A stretch of DNA of 8,743 bases from Candidatus Aminicenantota bacterium. GTDB taxonomy: Bacteria; Acidobacteriota; Aminicenantia; UBA2199. Where the stretch lies: assembly GCA_024644125.1 (NCBI GenBank), contig JAHELQ010000163.1, positions 1,459-10,201 on the forward strand. The letters are read 5' to 3'. Shown piece after piece: positions 1-6,917 of this stretch. The stretch's first letter is position 1. Each line of letters opens with the position of its first letter. Under the pieces are notes generated by a model, which worked only from the letters and a program-made list of their open reading frames with translations, was not told where the DNA came from and searched no databases. The position numbers were made by a program, and so were the translations under genes.

Positions 1-163
1 TTTCCCGGCCACTGTCGTCGAGGGTCTGGATGAATTGGGACAGGTCGAATGTATAGAGGTAACCGTCATCGGCGACAATGTATTCGAATGGTTCCAGCTC
101 TTCGCCGCATCCGATGTGGACCGGTGAATAGAAAGATAGAGATAAGGTATGCGCGTCTGTCAT
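1..163 (-). CDS. csm5: Csm5, N-terminal 54 residues (partial, runs off the left edge)
   Basis: Csm5 is the RAMP subunit that caps the 3' side of the type III-A effector filament and helps crRNA maturation. Only its N-terminus is present. It begins at the ATG at 163-161 and reads MTDAHTLSLSFYSPVHIGCG, followed by EELEPFEY and DDGYLYTFDLSQF. The 'SPVHIGxGEELEPFEY' block is the typical Csm5 opening, where the first RAMP strand and Gly-rich turn are followed by a short 'D-G-x-LY' segment. Its ATG overlaps the csm4 stop as ATGA, implying translational coupling. The order csm4-csm5 is canonical. The frame is open to base 1, so the gene continues outside the window and its completeness cannot be judged. 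Confidence 0.88.
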   Translation of the reverse strand, partial: MTDAHTLSLSFYSPVHIGCGEELEPFEYIVADDGYLYTFDLSQFIQTLDDSGRE

Positions 164-1170
164 TGTTTCAACCTCAATTTGACCGGATATCCAATCCCAT
201 AATGTTGGATGTCCTCTTTTGCGTGGATGTTTTTGAAGTTTTTTCCAAAACACTCGACCGCCTGATCGCTATAAACGATGCTGCCGGGAGTCAGTTGTAA
301 TACCGGCTTTTTGAAGGGTGAGATCGCCGGGTTGGCTGAAAACATTCCTCCGATCTTTCCGAATTTAGTCTGAATGTGGTAGAGAGCATTGTGTGCGCTC
401 AAGATATCCGCGTTTGTGTTGGAGAGCAGTAGATACGCGTTGAAGTCATTTGGTTCCGGGAAAATATACTCGTTTTTGATACTTACGTCGAAACGGCCGT
501 AGCCTGTCGATTTGTCCGCGCCATAACCGTTGAGGGCGATGAATTGAAATATTTCCTCGATGTCCTTTTCGGTCATCGAGGCGGTTTTGACATATATATT
601 CAGTCTGAGGCCCTCAGGGTAGAATGATGCGGTTTTGGAGTAGAGCTGGCCTTCTATCACCTGGTTAGAGATGCGGTTGATGGTGTTGTGCCAGATATCG
701 GTTGTTGTTTCTTCGATATCCGTCAAGTCTTTCCGGTTTGCGTCGGAAAAGTACTTTTCCTGAAGATCTCCGTCCAATATCGCTTTAAAAAGATTAAATT
801 TGTTCAAGCCATTATTGAAACGGCTCAATGTACCGAGAGCGATGTATTTTTGCCGGGAAGTTCGCTTGAGCCAATTGACATATTGCAAGGAGTCTGATTT
901 GGTGTGTTTGTCGAGATATAAACGTTTCAATTCTTGTTTTTCATTAGCGCTCATCGGACTCAATAGCGGAATAGGCAGATAGCCCTCTGGAAACGCTCCA
1001 GACATGATGAGCGGAGGTTCTTTATCGAACTCATTCAGAAATGATGATAATTTGCCGCTGTCGCCGCTCATATAATAGATGGCCCAGCAGATATGGCCGA
1101 ACAATGTGTCCGAGTCCAACGGCGTGCCGAAGGGGGAGGTCGGGGTTATGGTAACCGTATAAAAGTTCAT
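160..1170 (-). CDS. csm4: Csm4, type III-A CRISPR RAMP subunit
   Basis: Csm4 (336 aa) binds the 5' handle of the crRNA and bridges Cas10 to the Csm3 backbone at the base of the Csm complex in the cytoplasm. Seen in the sequence: an N-terminal RAMP strand followed by LDSDTLFGHICWA (residues 18-30), the usual Csm4 'SDTLFG' helix; a Gly-rich loop GYGADKSTGYGRF (about 215-227); and a C-terminal HYGIGYPVKL (about 323-332), typical of the second ferredoxin-like fold. The length is normal for the family. The start codon overlaps the csm3 stop as ATGA (1170-1167) and the stop overlaps the csm5 start in the same way. The gene lies third after cas10 in a single-direction operon. Identification rests on these motifs plus the gene order. 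Confidence 0.9.
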   Translation of the reverse strand: MNFYTVTITPTSPFGTPLDSDTLFGHICWAIYYMSGDSGKLSSFLNEFDKEPPLIMSGAFPEGYLPIPLLSPMSANEKQELKRLYLDKHTKSDSLQYVNWLKRTSRQKYIALGTLSRFNNGLNKFNLFKAILDGDLQEKYFSDANRKDLTDIEETTTDIWHNTINRISNQVIEGQLYSKTASFYPEGLRLNIYVKTASMTEKDIEEIFQFIALNGYGADKSTGYGRFDVSIKNEYIFPEPNDFNAYLLLSNTNADILSAHNALYHIQTKFGKIGGMFSANPAISPFKKPVLQLTPGSIVYSDQAVECFGKNFKNIHAKEDIQHYGIGYPVKLRLKQ

Positions 1171-1853
1171 TTTTTGTTCTGTTGATTCGGAGTGTATTCG
1201 CTATCGACCAAATCGATGAACTCGATCTTGCCGTATCCACGGCTGCCGCTGCCGCCGAGGGCGTCCTGTTTGAGAAGTTCCAGGCCCAATTTGAGTGTTT
1301 CGAAAAGTTCTTCCTCCAGAGTTGTTTCTTCATTCTCCATTGAAAAAATACGGTAATCCAACTGGAAATCGAATTCCATACCGGCGGGAACGCGCTCCAT
1401 CTGGCGTAGGCCTCCTGTTTTGGCTTTGCCGGAGAGGCGGTCGATCACGTTTTCGGTTTTTTCTTCAATATACATCAAACCTTTTTCTTTCTGGAGGTTT
1501 TCCAGTTTGGTGACTGACTCGGGGGTGAGTTGACAATCTCTGAAAAGGGCGCGGCTGGGTCCGCATGTGTTTCCCTTATCGGTGGTCCCGAAAATTCGGC
1601 AAATCTGGCACTCCTGATCACTACAGGAATGTACGTGGCCCATGGAATCCACTTTATCCAAATGCCATTCCAATAAGGTTCTGATCTTTCCCTTCAATGA
1701 TGAACCGGGAATATAGGGCATGCCGCTGAGCGAGTGGCGAATGACCGGATTGTCGGTTTCGCCGATACGGATTTCATCTTTAGAGCCGCCAATATGAAGT
1801 CCTGTGATCAACCTGATTTTCCCTTTGATCTTTTTGTATTTCATCAATTGCAT
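1167..1853 (-). CDS. csm3: Csm3, type III-A backbone subunit and target-RNA nuclease
   Basis: Csm3 (228 aa) forms the crRNA-binding backbone and cleaves target RNA every six nucleotides. Seen: TGLHIGGS (17-24), then IGETDNPVIR, in which D34 lines up with the catalytic Asp33 of Streptococcus thermophilus Csm3. Next come YIPGSSLKGKIRTLLE (47-62), the family signature, and a likely metal-binding His/Cys cluster (H75, C77, C82, C85). A C-terminal Gly-rich loop GGSGSRGYGK lies at about 200-209. The ATG at 1853 is preferred over the internal Met4 because an AGGGGAGGGG Shine-Dalgarno (1859-1868) ends 5 bases before it. That site abuts the csm2 stop, leaving a 14-base gap. Nothing suggests inactivation. 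Confidence 0.95.
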   Translation of the reverse strand: MQLMKYKKIKGKIRLITGLHIGGSKDEIRIGETDNPVIRHSLSGMPYIPGSSLKGKIRTLLEWHLDKVDSMGHVHSCSDQECQICRIFGTTDKGNTCGPSRALFRDCQLTPESVTKLENLQKEKGLMYIEEKTENVIDRLSGKAKTGGLRQMERVPAGMEFDFQLDYRIFSMENEETTLEEELFETLKLGLELLKQDALGGSGSRGYGKIEFIDLVDSEYTPNQQNKK

Positions 1854-1867
1854 TCTGTCCCCTCCCC

Positions 1868-2368
1868 TTAATTTTTCCTGGAAAAATATCCCAGTACTGC
1901 CTCAAAAAACAGGGCAAAGTCCTCAAAATCCAGTTTACTCTTGATTTTGGGTATAAACGAATTAAAGAATTCAAACAATGGTTCGTTGCTATTTCTGGGG
2001 CTTCTCACCTTTGAATAGTTCGCCTTTGATATCAACATTCCGATGACCGCGTCGTAAGTTTGGAAGGCTTTGAGGTCGTCTTTTATCTCTTTCATCCGGG
2101 CTTTGATGGACAAAACTTCGCTGTAGAATTTGCGCAATTGGGTGTAACTGACACTGGATTCAATATATTCAGTCCATTTTTTGGCGTCTTCGACCAGCAG
2201 TTCCCGGCGGAGGCATTGAGTCGTTTCGTCCCTGAAATTGTTTGCCTTTGGCTTATCCATTTTTTGTTTTCTTTCTCCACTATCTTTATTATAGTTTTTA
2301 TGTTTCCGATCTTTATTTTCGTTTCTTTTTTGATCACCTTGAAATAAACCCAAATTATTTTCAACCAT
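1868..2368 (-). CDS. csm2: Csm2, type III-A small subunit with an N-terminal extension
   Basis: Csm2 is the small all-helical subunit that lines the filament groove where target RNA pairs with crRNA. The hallmark segments are present: SYTQLRKFYSEV (about 74-85) and a C-terminal FEDFALFFEAVLGYF (148-162). The protein is 166 aa, somewhat longer than many Csm2 proteins. The excess is a roughly 45-residue N-terminal stretch rich in Lys, Asn, Glu and Arg with no hydrophobic core. The first ATG (2368) has a strong GAGGAGG Shine-Dalgarno at 2377-2383 and overlaps the cas10 stop by 8 bases. The internal Met37 has only a GGAG about 14 bases away, so the long form is the better start. The DNA encoding the extension is A-rich on the coding strand. 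Confidence 0.9.
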   Translation of the reverse strand: MVENNLGLFQGDQKRNENKDRKHKNYNKDSGERKQKMDKPKANNFRDETTQCLRRELLVEDAKKWTEYIESSVSYTQLRKFYSEVLSIKARMKEIKDDLKAFQTYDAVIGMLISKANYSKVRSPRNSNEPLFEFFNSFIPKIKSKLDFEDFALFFEAVLGYFSRKN

Positions 2369-4898
2369 GTTTACGACCTCCTCGGTTTTTAAAAAGAGTG
2401 ATATAAAGTGGAATCTTTAGATATCTCATTAGTTCTTTATCCTGGCCGTCCCCGGCTTCATATAAGGGGCGGAGTTTGTGCAGTTCGTTTTGATTTATTA
2501 TTTCGTTGTTTTTAGTGATTTTGATATTGCGGTTTATGTCGTAATTCATGAGGGAATGAAAGCGCAACCCCTCGACATGACCTTCTTCGGATCTGAGGAA
2601 AAGGCGATGATATTTAAATAGGCGATAAATGAACGCAGTATTGATGCGGGATATCTGATTGTCCAGGTTAAGACGTTCGTCCAGGAACTGCTGAAATTCG
2701 AACAACCGGTCGAGGGAAGACCAGGGGACCGTCGTGTCGAAGAGGGTCAGGCGGTTTTTACCCGGGCTGTCCTTTGAGCGTTCCAGATACTCCTCCGCCC
2801 GCTCGGCCGCTACGGTGACGGGCCCGTTCGCAGCGAATACCGTGATGCCGGCGGATAGGGTGATGTCTGGATTCGAAGCGAAGAAGCATGTGAACTTGTT
2901 TTGAAACTCTCTGGAAAATTGCAATAGCTGAAACCAGGGACCAATGAGAAAAAGATCGTCGCCTCCCGAGTAGACTGTATAGATCATCGGGAATTTTGTT
3001 TTCACCAGTTCCCGTAGCCATCCCTGGAAGAAGGCGTCGATCATTCTCGACAGAAAAGTAAAACGGGATATTGAATAGCGGCTGGTCTCCTTTTTATTGA
3101 GCCGGTCGAAGCCATATTGAATGATATATCCCAGGTTGTCGATATCCGCCTTGAGGACCGCCAGTTTGTCAAGCCCCTTTCCGCCATTGGAAAAAGGCGT
3201 GTAGGACGCGATACATTGAAACGAGAGATGGCTCTGGCGCATGATGTTTCTCATCTCCAACGGACATTCTTCGGGATCGTCGAGGTTGTTCTTCTTGCAG
3301 TAAAAGCAGATAGAGTCCGACTCCTCGTTGCTGTCGGCGATGAGTCCAGCCTCGTCGTCGGGCAGTTTGTTGGCCATGAGATAGGGGATGCTGCCGCGAT
3401 GGTCGGCCGGTTTTTCGTCATCGGAAATATAATAACTGAGAAGGCCCTCCATGTAGCTGTCCGAAAGAGTGATCCCGATTCCCATAAAATTGAACGTCTC
3501 GCCTCCGGCTTCGGTGAAATGAACGTATTTTTTCGAAATGGACTCTTTGCCCAATATCCGCGACGTCCGGCACACCCAGCATAGTGATTGTTCATCGTCC
3601 TTTTCCGCTCTGGGATACACGCCGCAAAACTGGCAGACGCCGTTGTTTTCCATTAGGGTCCGGTAGGCATCGTCCATGATTTCGCGGTGTTTAGTCGAGC
3701 GAACGACATGCATGTTTTTTTGAAGCTTCCGCTTCATCAAGCCCAGATTGACTTCGTTAATTATCGTTTTGATCTTGTCGTATTTAAAATCGTGCCCTCG
3801 AAAAGCGGTTGAGTAATTGATCGTTAACGTGAGCTTTCCTAGAAAAGTCTTGAAGAACTCCTCTTCGATACTATTTGAAAGATCTTTGAGCGTTTCTTTT
3901 ACATCTTCCCGGTTGGGGACCAGAATAATGAAGCGGCCTCCGGAACTCATGAGTTTTGCGGAAAACGGAAGTTTCAGCGCGTTCAGTATCTTGAGGGACG
4001 CGATCTCTACCAGGAGACTCAACAAAAGGGACCGGCCTCTCAATGTCTGGCTCAGTCTGCGGGGATTCCTCTGCGCGATTTCAAACAAAAAATCCTGGAT
4101 TCCTGACAGGTCGCCGCCCACCAGAATAAATTTTTCGAGTGTGTTTTTTTTGATCTTATTCTCGTCCAGATCATCCATGTGATACAAATACAATGAAGCT
4201 GCGATGGCGGATGTGGTGGATAGATGGTCGAACAGCGAGATATCGGCTTTTTTTCTCCAGGTATCGGACGGGGCCGCCCATAGGAATTTTTTAAACGTGT
4301 GCCACAAGCCGTTGTAAAGTTCAGTGAAATTTTCAGGATCCAGGCTTTTTATTTCCGATACAAAATCATTGTATAGGGTATCATAAGAAAAATCCTTGGT
4401 ATTGACCTGATCTTTGTTCACCGGGAACATGGACGCTAGCGAAAATTTATTGAGCTGGTAATATTTGGGCTCCTTCTCCCCTTGGTACACATTGGCCAAC
4501 GAGAACAACGAATAGAGTCTCGATCTTTTGTACCATTCGCCTTTCTCCGTGTCTTCGGTGTCTCTTTCCTGGGATGAATAAGTGTCGGCTTTTGAACCGA
4601 TGTAGGCCAGCGCCCTCTGGTGTTTATCATCTATCTTCTGAACCAGTAGGAGGGGTTTGAAATATTTTGGATTCTCATGATGGCATTGCACGAGGACCAG
4701 TAATAGATCTAGAGCGACTTCGATACCTTTCTTTTGTACAATTTCCGCAATCCCCGTTTCAGTTATGAAATCGACCGAGACAAGAGGATGCGATTTCTTT
4801 ATTTTCCACCTTCTGCCAGAAAATTTCCCGATATCGTGCAGAAGTCCGGCCAGGACAACGGTATTGTATTCGCGTTGTAGATGAGTAGGTATTATCAT
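2361..4898 (-). CDS. csm1: Cas10/Csm1, type III-A signature subunit (HD nuclease and oligoadenylate cyclase)
   Basis: Cas10 (845 aa) is the large subunit. On target-RNA binding, the family's HD domain degrades ssDNA and its Palm domain makes cyclic oligoadenylates from ATP. Seen, in order: GLLHDIGK with H21-D22 (HD motif); GGDLSGIQDFLF (261-272), the start of the first Palm domain; a zinc-ribbon-like pair CQFC...CWVC (422/425 and 440/443); a further C531-x2-C534...C545; KADIDNLG (584-591), with metal/ATP-binding Asp; and YSGGDDLFLIG (643-653), in which G645-G646-D647-D648 is the catalytic GGDD. The C-terminal part is mainly helical. Both active sites look intact. The ATG at 4898 has a modest AAGG upstream, and a promoter lies 62-90 bases upstream. 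It is the first gene of the csm operon. Confidence 0.97.
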   Translation of the reverse strand: MIIPTHLQREYNTVVLAGLLHDIGKFSGRRWKIKKSHPLVSVDFITETGIAEIVQKKGIEVALDLLLVLVQCHHENPKYFKPLLLVQKIDDKHQRALAYIGSKADTYSSQERDTEDTEKGEWYKRSRLYSLFSLANVYQGEKEPKYYQLNKFSLASMFPVNKDQVNTKDFSYDTLYNDFVSEIKSLDPENFTELYNGLWHTFKKFLWAAPSDTWRKKADISLFDHLSTTSAIAASLYLYHMDDLDENKIKKNTLEKFILVGGDLSGIQDFLFEIAQRNPRRLSQTLRGRSLLLSLLVEIASLKILNALKLPFSAKLMSSGGRFIILVPNREDVKETLKDLSNSIEEEFFKTFLGKLTLTINYSTAFRGHDFKYDKIKTIINEVNLGLMKRKLQKNMHVVRSTKHREIMDDAYRTLMENNGVCQFCGVYPRAEKDDEQSLCWVCRTSRILGKESISKKYVHFTEAGGETFNFMGIGITLSDSYMEGLLSYYISDDEKPADHRGSIPYLMANKLPDDEAGLIADSNEESDSICFYCKKNNLDDPEECPLEMRNIMRQSHLSFQCIASYTPFSNGGKGLDKLAVLKADIDNLGYIIQYGFDRLNKKETSRYSISRFTFLSRMIDAFFQGWLRELVKTKFPMIYTVYSGGDDLFLIGPWFQLLQFSREFQNKFTCFFASNPDITLSAGITVFAANGPVTVAAERAEEYLERSKDSPGKNRLTLFDTTVPWSSLDRLFEFQQFLDERLNLDNQISRINTAFIYRLFKYHRLFLRSEEGHVEGLRFHSLMNYDINRNIKITKNNEIINQNELHKLRPLYEAGDGQDKELMRYLKIPLYITLFKNRGGRKHG

Positions 4899-4959
4899 AA
4901 TTTATACCTTAATATTTTTTTGGACCCTATAGTTTCCTTTTTATACATGTCCGACGATT

Positions 4960-4988
4960 AATATACGGTGACTTCGGGAAAAAATCAA
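4960..4988 (-). promoter_or_regulatory. Predicted promoter of the csm operon
   Basis: On the minus strand TTGATT (4983-4988) is followed after exactly 17 bases by TATATT (4960-4965). Transcription would start near 4953, giving a 5' leader of about 55 bases before the cas10 ATG at 4898. It lies in the 109-base gap between cas6 and cas10, so the csm genes can be transcribed independently of cas6. A run of nine T on the coding strand (4999-5007) follows the cas6 stop directly upstream of it, but I see no stable hairpin before that run. Confidence 0.55.
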
Positions 4989-5007
4989 GGGGCGGAAGAA
5001 AAAAAAA

Positions 5008-5958
5008 TTACATTTTAAGTCTACCGAGGCCGAGGGAGGTGCCGCTGCCGATGTGGAGGCTCTGGGCGAGGCGGAGGTAGGGGAGGAAGGGGGCGATGGG
5101 GCCTGCGAACTCCAGGTGGCCTGTGACGCCGCCCATACTGATGGTCCGTTCCTGGCGGTGGGAGAATCGCGTTTGCTGGTTCCAGGAAATACTGGAGTTT
5201 GTGGTCTGGATGGTGGCGGCGATTTGCAGTAAGCCTCTGAAATCCACTTTTTCAGGGCCGCCGCAGTAGAGGGCGGAAAGGATATGGAGGCGGCGGAGCA
5301 GGGAACGGATGAGCATATCGAAGGAGATGTGCTTTTGCAACCGGTTGTCTGAGCGGAGGCGCAACGGGGTGTCGAGGGTGATCTTCAGATGGGAGCGATC
5401 GGCGGCGTCGCCGGACTGGATAAAATCGGTTCCTTTGAAGACCGGGTAGTGGCGGGTCACTTTTTTTTCAACCGGGTCGTAGATGTCGGTATCGCCTGTC
5501 GAGACGCGCTTCACGCCGAAGCGGCCCCGGTCGCGCCCGATCCCCCGGCTACCGATGTACTCGAAGGCCAGGATGAAATACGCGAGCGCGTCGAGCGCGC
5601 TTCCCACCAATGTGAGGGTGAGGTGAAAGGGTTTGTCCGGCGGGTATTCAAGGTTGTATTTGTCCGGGATGTAGATGATGAAAGGATGCGGGGCTTTTTC
5701 GATGTTTTTCAAAATGGAGGCGTTGCCTGTGTTGTGACTCTCGAAAATTTGGGCGTAGACGCAACGGTGGCGCACGATACAGCCGCCGCAATCCCCCGCC
5801 TGAAGCGCGCAGGTCAACTGGCGCAACGCGTTTCCCAACGCGCCGCGAAACGCGTTGCCTTTGAAAGCCGGAAAGACAATCGTCTCCCGAGGCTCCAATT
5901 CAAAATCGAACACTGCGAATCTCAATGTTTCCAATACCCGTTCCATTCCCACCATCAT
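5008..5958 (-). CDS. cas6: Cas6, CRISPR precursor-RNA processing endoribonuclease
   Basis: Cas6 cuts pre-crRNA within its repeats to give the 5' handle loaded by the Csm complex. The protein (316 aa) has an N-terminal AFKGNAFRGALG segment, then a four-Cys cluster (Cys 50, 57, 60, 66: CGGC and a following C-V-Y). This cluster is characteristic of the large RAMP-type Cas6 subfamily (PF10040). It ends with the C-terminal Gly-rich loop HIGSGTSLGLGRLKM. I chose the ATG at 5958 because AGGGAG (5970-5975) lies 11 bases upstream. The GTG at 5967 would extend it by three residues but sits only 2 bases from that site. No obvious promoter precedes it, so it may be read from the acetyltransferase promoter 47 bases beyond its start. 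It is visibly more GC-rich than the csm genes. The catalytic residues cannot be assigned by eye. Confidence 0.9.
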   Translation of the reverse strand: MMVGMERVLETLRFAVFDFELEPRETIVFPAFKGNAFRGALGNALRQLTCALQAGDCGGCIVRHRCVYAQIFESHNTGNASILKNIEKAPHPFIIYIPDKYNLEYPPDKPFHLTLTLVGSALDALAYFILAFEYIGSRGIGRDRGRFGVKRVSTGDTDIYDPVEKKVTRHYPVFKGTDFIQSGDAADRSHLKITLDTPLRLRSDNRLQKHISFDMLIRSLLRRLHILSALYCGGPEKVDFRGLLQIAATIQTTNSSISWNQQTRFSHRQERTISMGGVTGHLEFAGPIAPFLPYLRLAQSLHIGSGTSLGLGRLKM

Positions 5959-6014
5959 ATCACACACTGCTCCCTAAAATAAGTCCTTGTCGGAGAGATG
6001 AATCACTGCTGCGG

Positions 6015-6542
6015 CTATAGGAATAGGCGGAAGCCGAAGACCGGGAGTTCTTCTTGCATGAAGTCTAAATCTTCGGATCGCTTGAAGCCCAGGTTTTCGT
6101 ACATTTTCCAGGCGGTTTGCATGGCTTTGGTTGTATGGATGACTAGTTGCGGTAACTTCTGTTCCCGGGCTTTTTCGATGCAGGCGATGGTCAGGAGCTT
6201 GCCGAGTCCCCGGCCTCTGGAGGCGTGGTCCACTCCCAGCAGGCGGAAACCCGCCGCGTTCTTCTCCTGGGTTGCGGTTCCGCCGGATCCATAATAGTGC
6301 ATGTCCCCAAAATAGACCACAGCCCCGCCGATCCGCCCTTCCGGCGACACAGCCGCAAGAAGTTCGGCTGCCGGTTTTTTGGTGATCTCGCCGATATTGG
6401 CCAGCATCTTGTAATAATTGGGTTGTTCCGATTCTTTGGGGAATCCCTCCAATTGCGAATACACCCGTACCAGCAATTGCCCGATCTCGGCGAATTCTTC
6501 CGGCTTTGCGTTCCGCACTTCGTAGTCTTGTCTGTTCTTCAT
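6015..6542 (-). CDS. GNAT-family N-acetyltransferase
   Basis: A cytoplasmic GNAT-fold acetyltransferase (175 aa) that would transfer acetyl from acetyl-CoA to an unknown amine. Seen: an N-terminal 'YEVRNAKPEEFAEIGQLL' strand-helix, a mid-domain IGGAVVYFGDMHYYG, LLGVDHASRGRGLGK (101-115) carrying the acetyl-CoA pyrophosphate-binding R-G-x-G-x-G/A loop (motif A), and AWKMYENLGFKRSE (144-157), motif B. The ATG at 6542 was chosen over an in-frame start at 6617 because AGGAGG (6547-6552) sits 4 bases upstream and the predicted promoter lies inside the longer reading. The gene is divergent from the peptide locus and co-directional with cas6. Substrate specificity is not readable, and there is no direct reason to link it to CRISPR immunity. 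Confidence 0.88.
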   Translation of the reverse strand: MKNRQDYEVRNAKPEEFAEIGQLLVRVYSQLEGFPKESEQPNYYKMLANIGEITKKPAAELLAAVSPEGRIGGAVVYFGDMHYYGSGGTATQEKNAAGFRLLGVDHASRGRGLGKLLTIACIEKAREQKLPQLVIHTTKAMQTAWKMYENLGFKRSEDLDFMQEELPVFGFRLFL

Positions 6543-6579
6543 TTCTCCTCCTGTGCCTGCGGCACCTTTGAAAGGGGTT

Positions 6580-6608
6580 ATTATAATGGAGTAGATTGGG
6601 ATTTTCAA
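6580..6608 (-). promoter_or_regulatory. Predicted promoter of the acetyltransferase gene
   Basis: On the minus strand TTGAAA (6603-6608), a 17-base spacer and a perfect TATAAT (6580-6585) form a near-consensus sigma70-type promoter. The start would be near 6573, with a leader of about 30 bases to the ATG at 6542. The leader carries a short symmetric CCTTTGAAAGG (6565-6575). The promoter points away from the peptide promoter at 6671-6699. Confidence 0.7.
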
Positions 6609-6612
6609 CCGG

Positions 6613-6639
6613 CGCAAGACATTCGTTGCGGGAGAATGT
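6613..6639. promoter_or_regulatory. Two overlapping inverted repeats between divergent promoters (operator candidate)
   Basis: ACATTC (6619-6624) and GAATGT (6634-6639) form a perfect inverted repeat with a 9-base spacer. CGCAA (6613-6617) and TTGCG (6626-6630) form a second one with an 8-base spacer, interleaved with the first. They lie in the 62 bases between the -35 boxes of the acetyltransferase and peptide promoters, where a shared regulator would bind. Short repeats of this size can occur by chance, so this is tentative. Confidence 0.3.
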
Positions 6640-6670
6640 GGGAACAGATGGTGCAGTGCCGTTTTTTTGG

Positions 6671-6699
6671 TTGAAGTTTTGGCGTTATCTTTTTATAAT
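6671..6699 (+). promoter_or_regulatory. Predicted promoter of the precursor-peptide gene
   Basis: TTGAAG (6671-6676), a 17-base spacer and a perfect TATAAT (6694-6699). Transcription would start near 6706, giving a leader of about 26 bases that contains the AAGGAG ribosome site at 6720-6725, 6 bases before the ATG at 6732. The spacing and box match suggest strong expression. Confidence 0.75.
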
Positions 6700-6731
6700 C
6701 AAGGAAACTATATAAAAAAAAGGAGAAATAT

Positions 6732-6905
6732 ATGAGAAACAAAGTGTTTGACAAAAAATTGACCATCAAAAAAAGCACAGTGGCAAGCCTCGATTCGGCT
6801 GAAATGAGTGATCTCAAAGGCGGCATCGACCGTTCGCTCTTGACCGCCTGCCTTACCTGCAACTCCGATTATCCCTGCTACTCCCACGACCTGGCTTGCG
6901 CGTAA
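6732..6905 (+). CDS. RiPP precursor peptide, double-glycine leader, lanthipeptide-like, Cys-rich core
   Basis: A 57-residue peptide with the architecture of a ribosomally made, post-translationally modified peptide precursor. The leader (1-31) contains KKLTIKKSTVASLD (8-21) and EMSDLKGG (24-31). This matches the 'KKLxLxKxTIxxLxxxEMxxIKGG' pattern of the GG-type natural-product precursors often labelled class I lanthipeptides. The core (32-57) has four Cys (40, 43, 49, 56) and Ser/Thr at 35, 38, 42, 45 and 51, so thioether rings such as S45-C49 or S51-C56 are possible. A GG-cleaving C39-type peptidase/exporter would be expected to process it, but none is in the window. The AAGGAG site 6 bases upstream and the strong promoter support expression. 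The actual modification class is inferred, not shown. Confidence 0.8.
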   Translation: MRNKVFDKKLTIKKSTVASLDSAEMSDLKGGIDRSLLTACLTCNSDYPCYSHDLACA

Positions 6906-6917
6906 GAGGGACGATAC

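Noticed and set aside
3117..3584. 155-codon open frame on the plus strand
   Set aside because: Antisense to the well-supported cas10 coding sequence and without recognisable motifs.
4999..5007. Run of nine T after the cas6 stop on the coding strand as an intrinsic terminator
   Set aside because: No stable GC-rich hairpin directly precedes the run, so termination there is not supported.
5389..5982. 197-codon open frame on the plus strand
   Set aside because: Antisense to cas6, which has clear family motifs; it is a by-product of high GC.
6225..6674. 149-codon plus-strand frame
   Set aside because: Antisense to the GNAT gene and its promoter; no motif or ribosome site.
6605..6862. 85-codon minus-strand frame with a hydrophobic segment
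   Set aside because: It overlaps the peptide precursor and both divergent promoters. The hydrophobic run comes from the A-rich ribosome-site region read in reverse.
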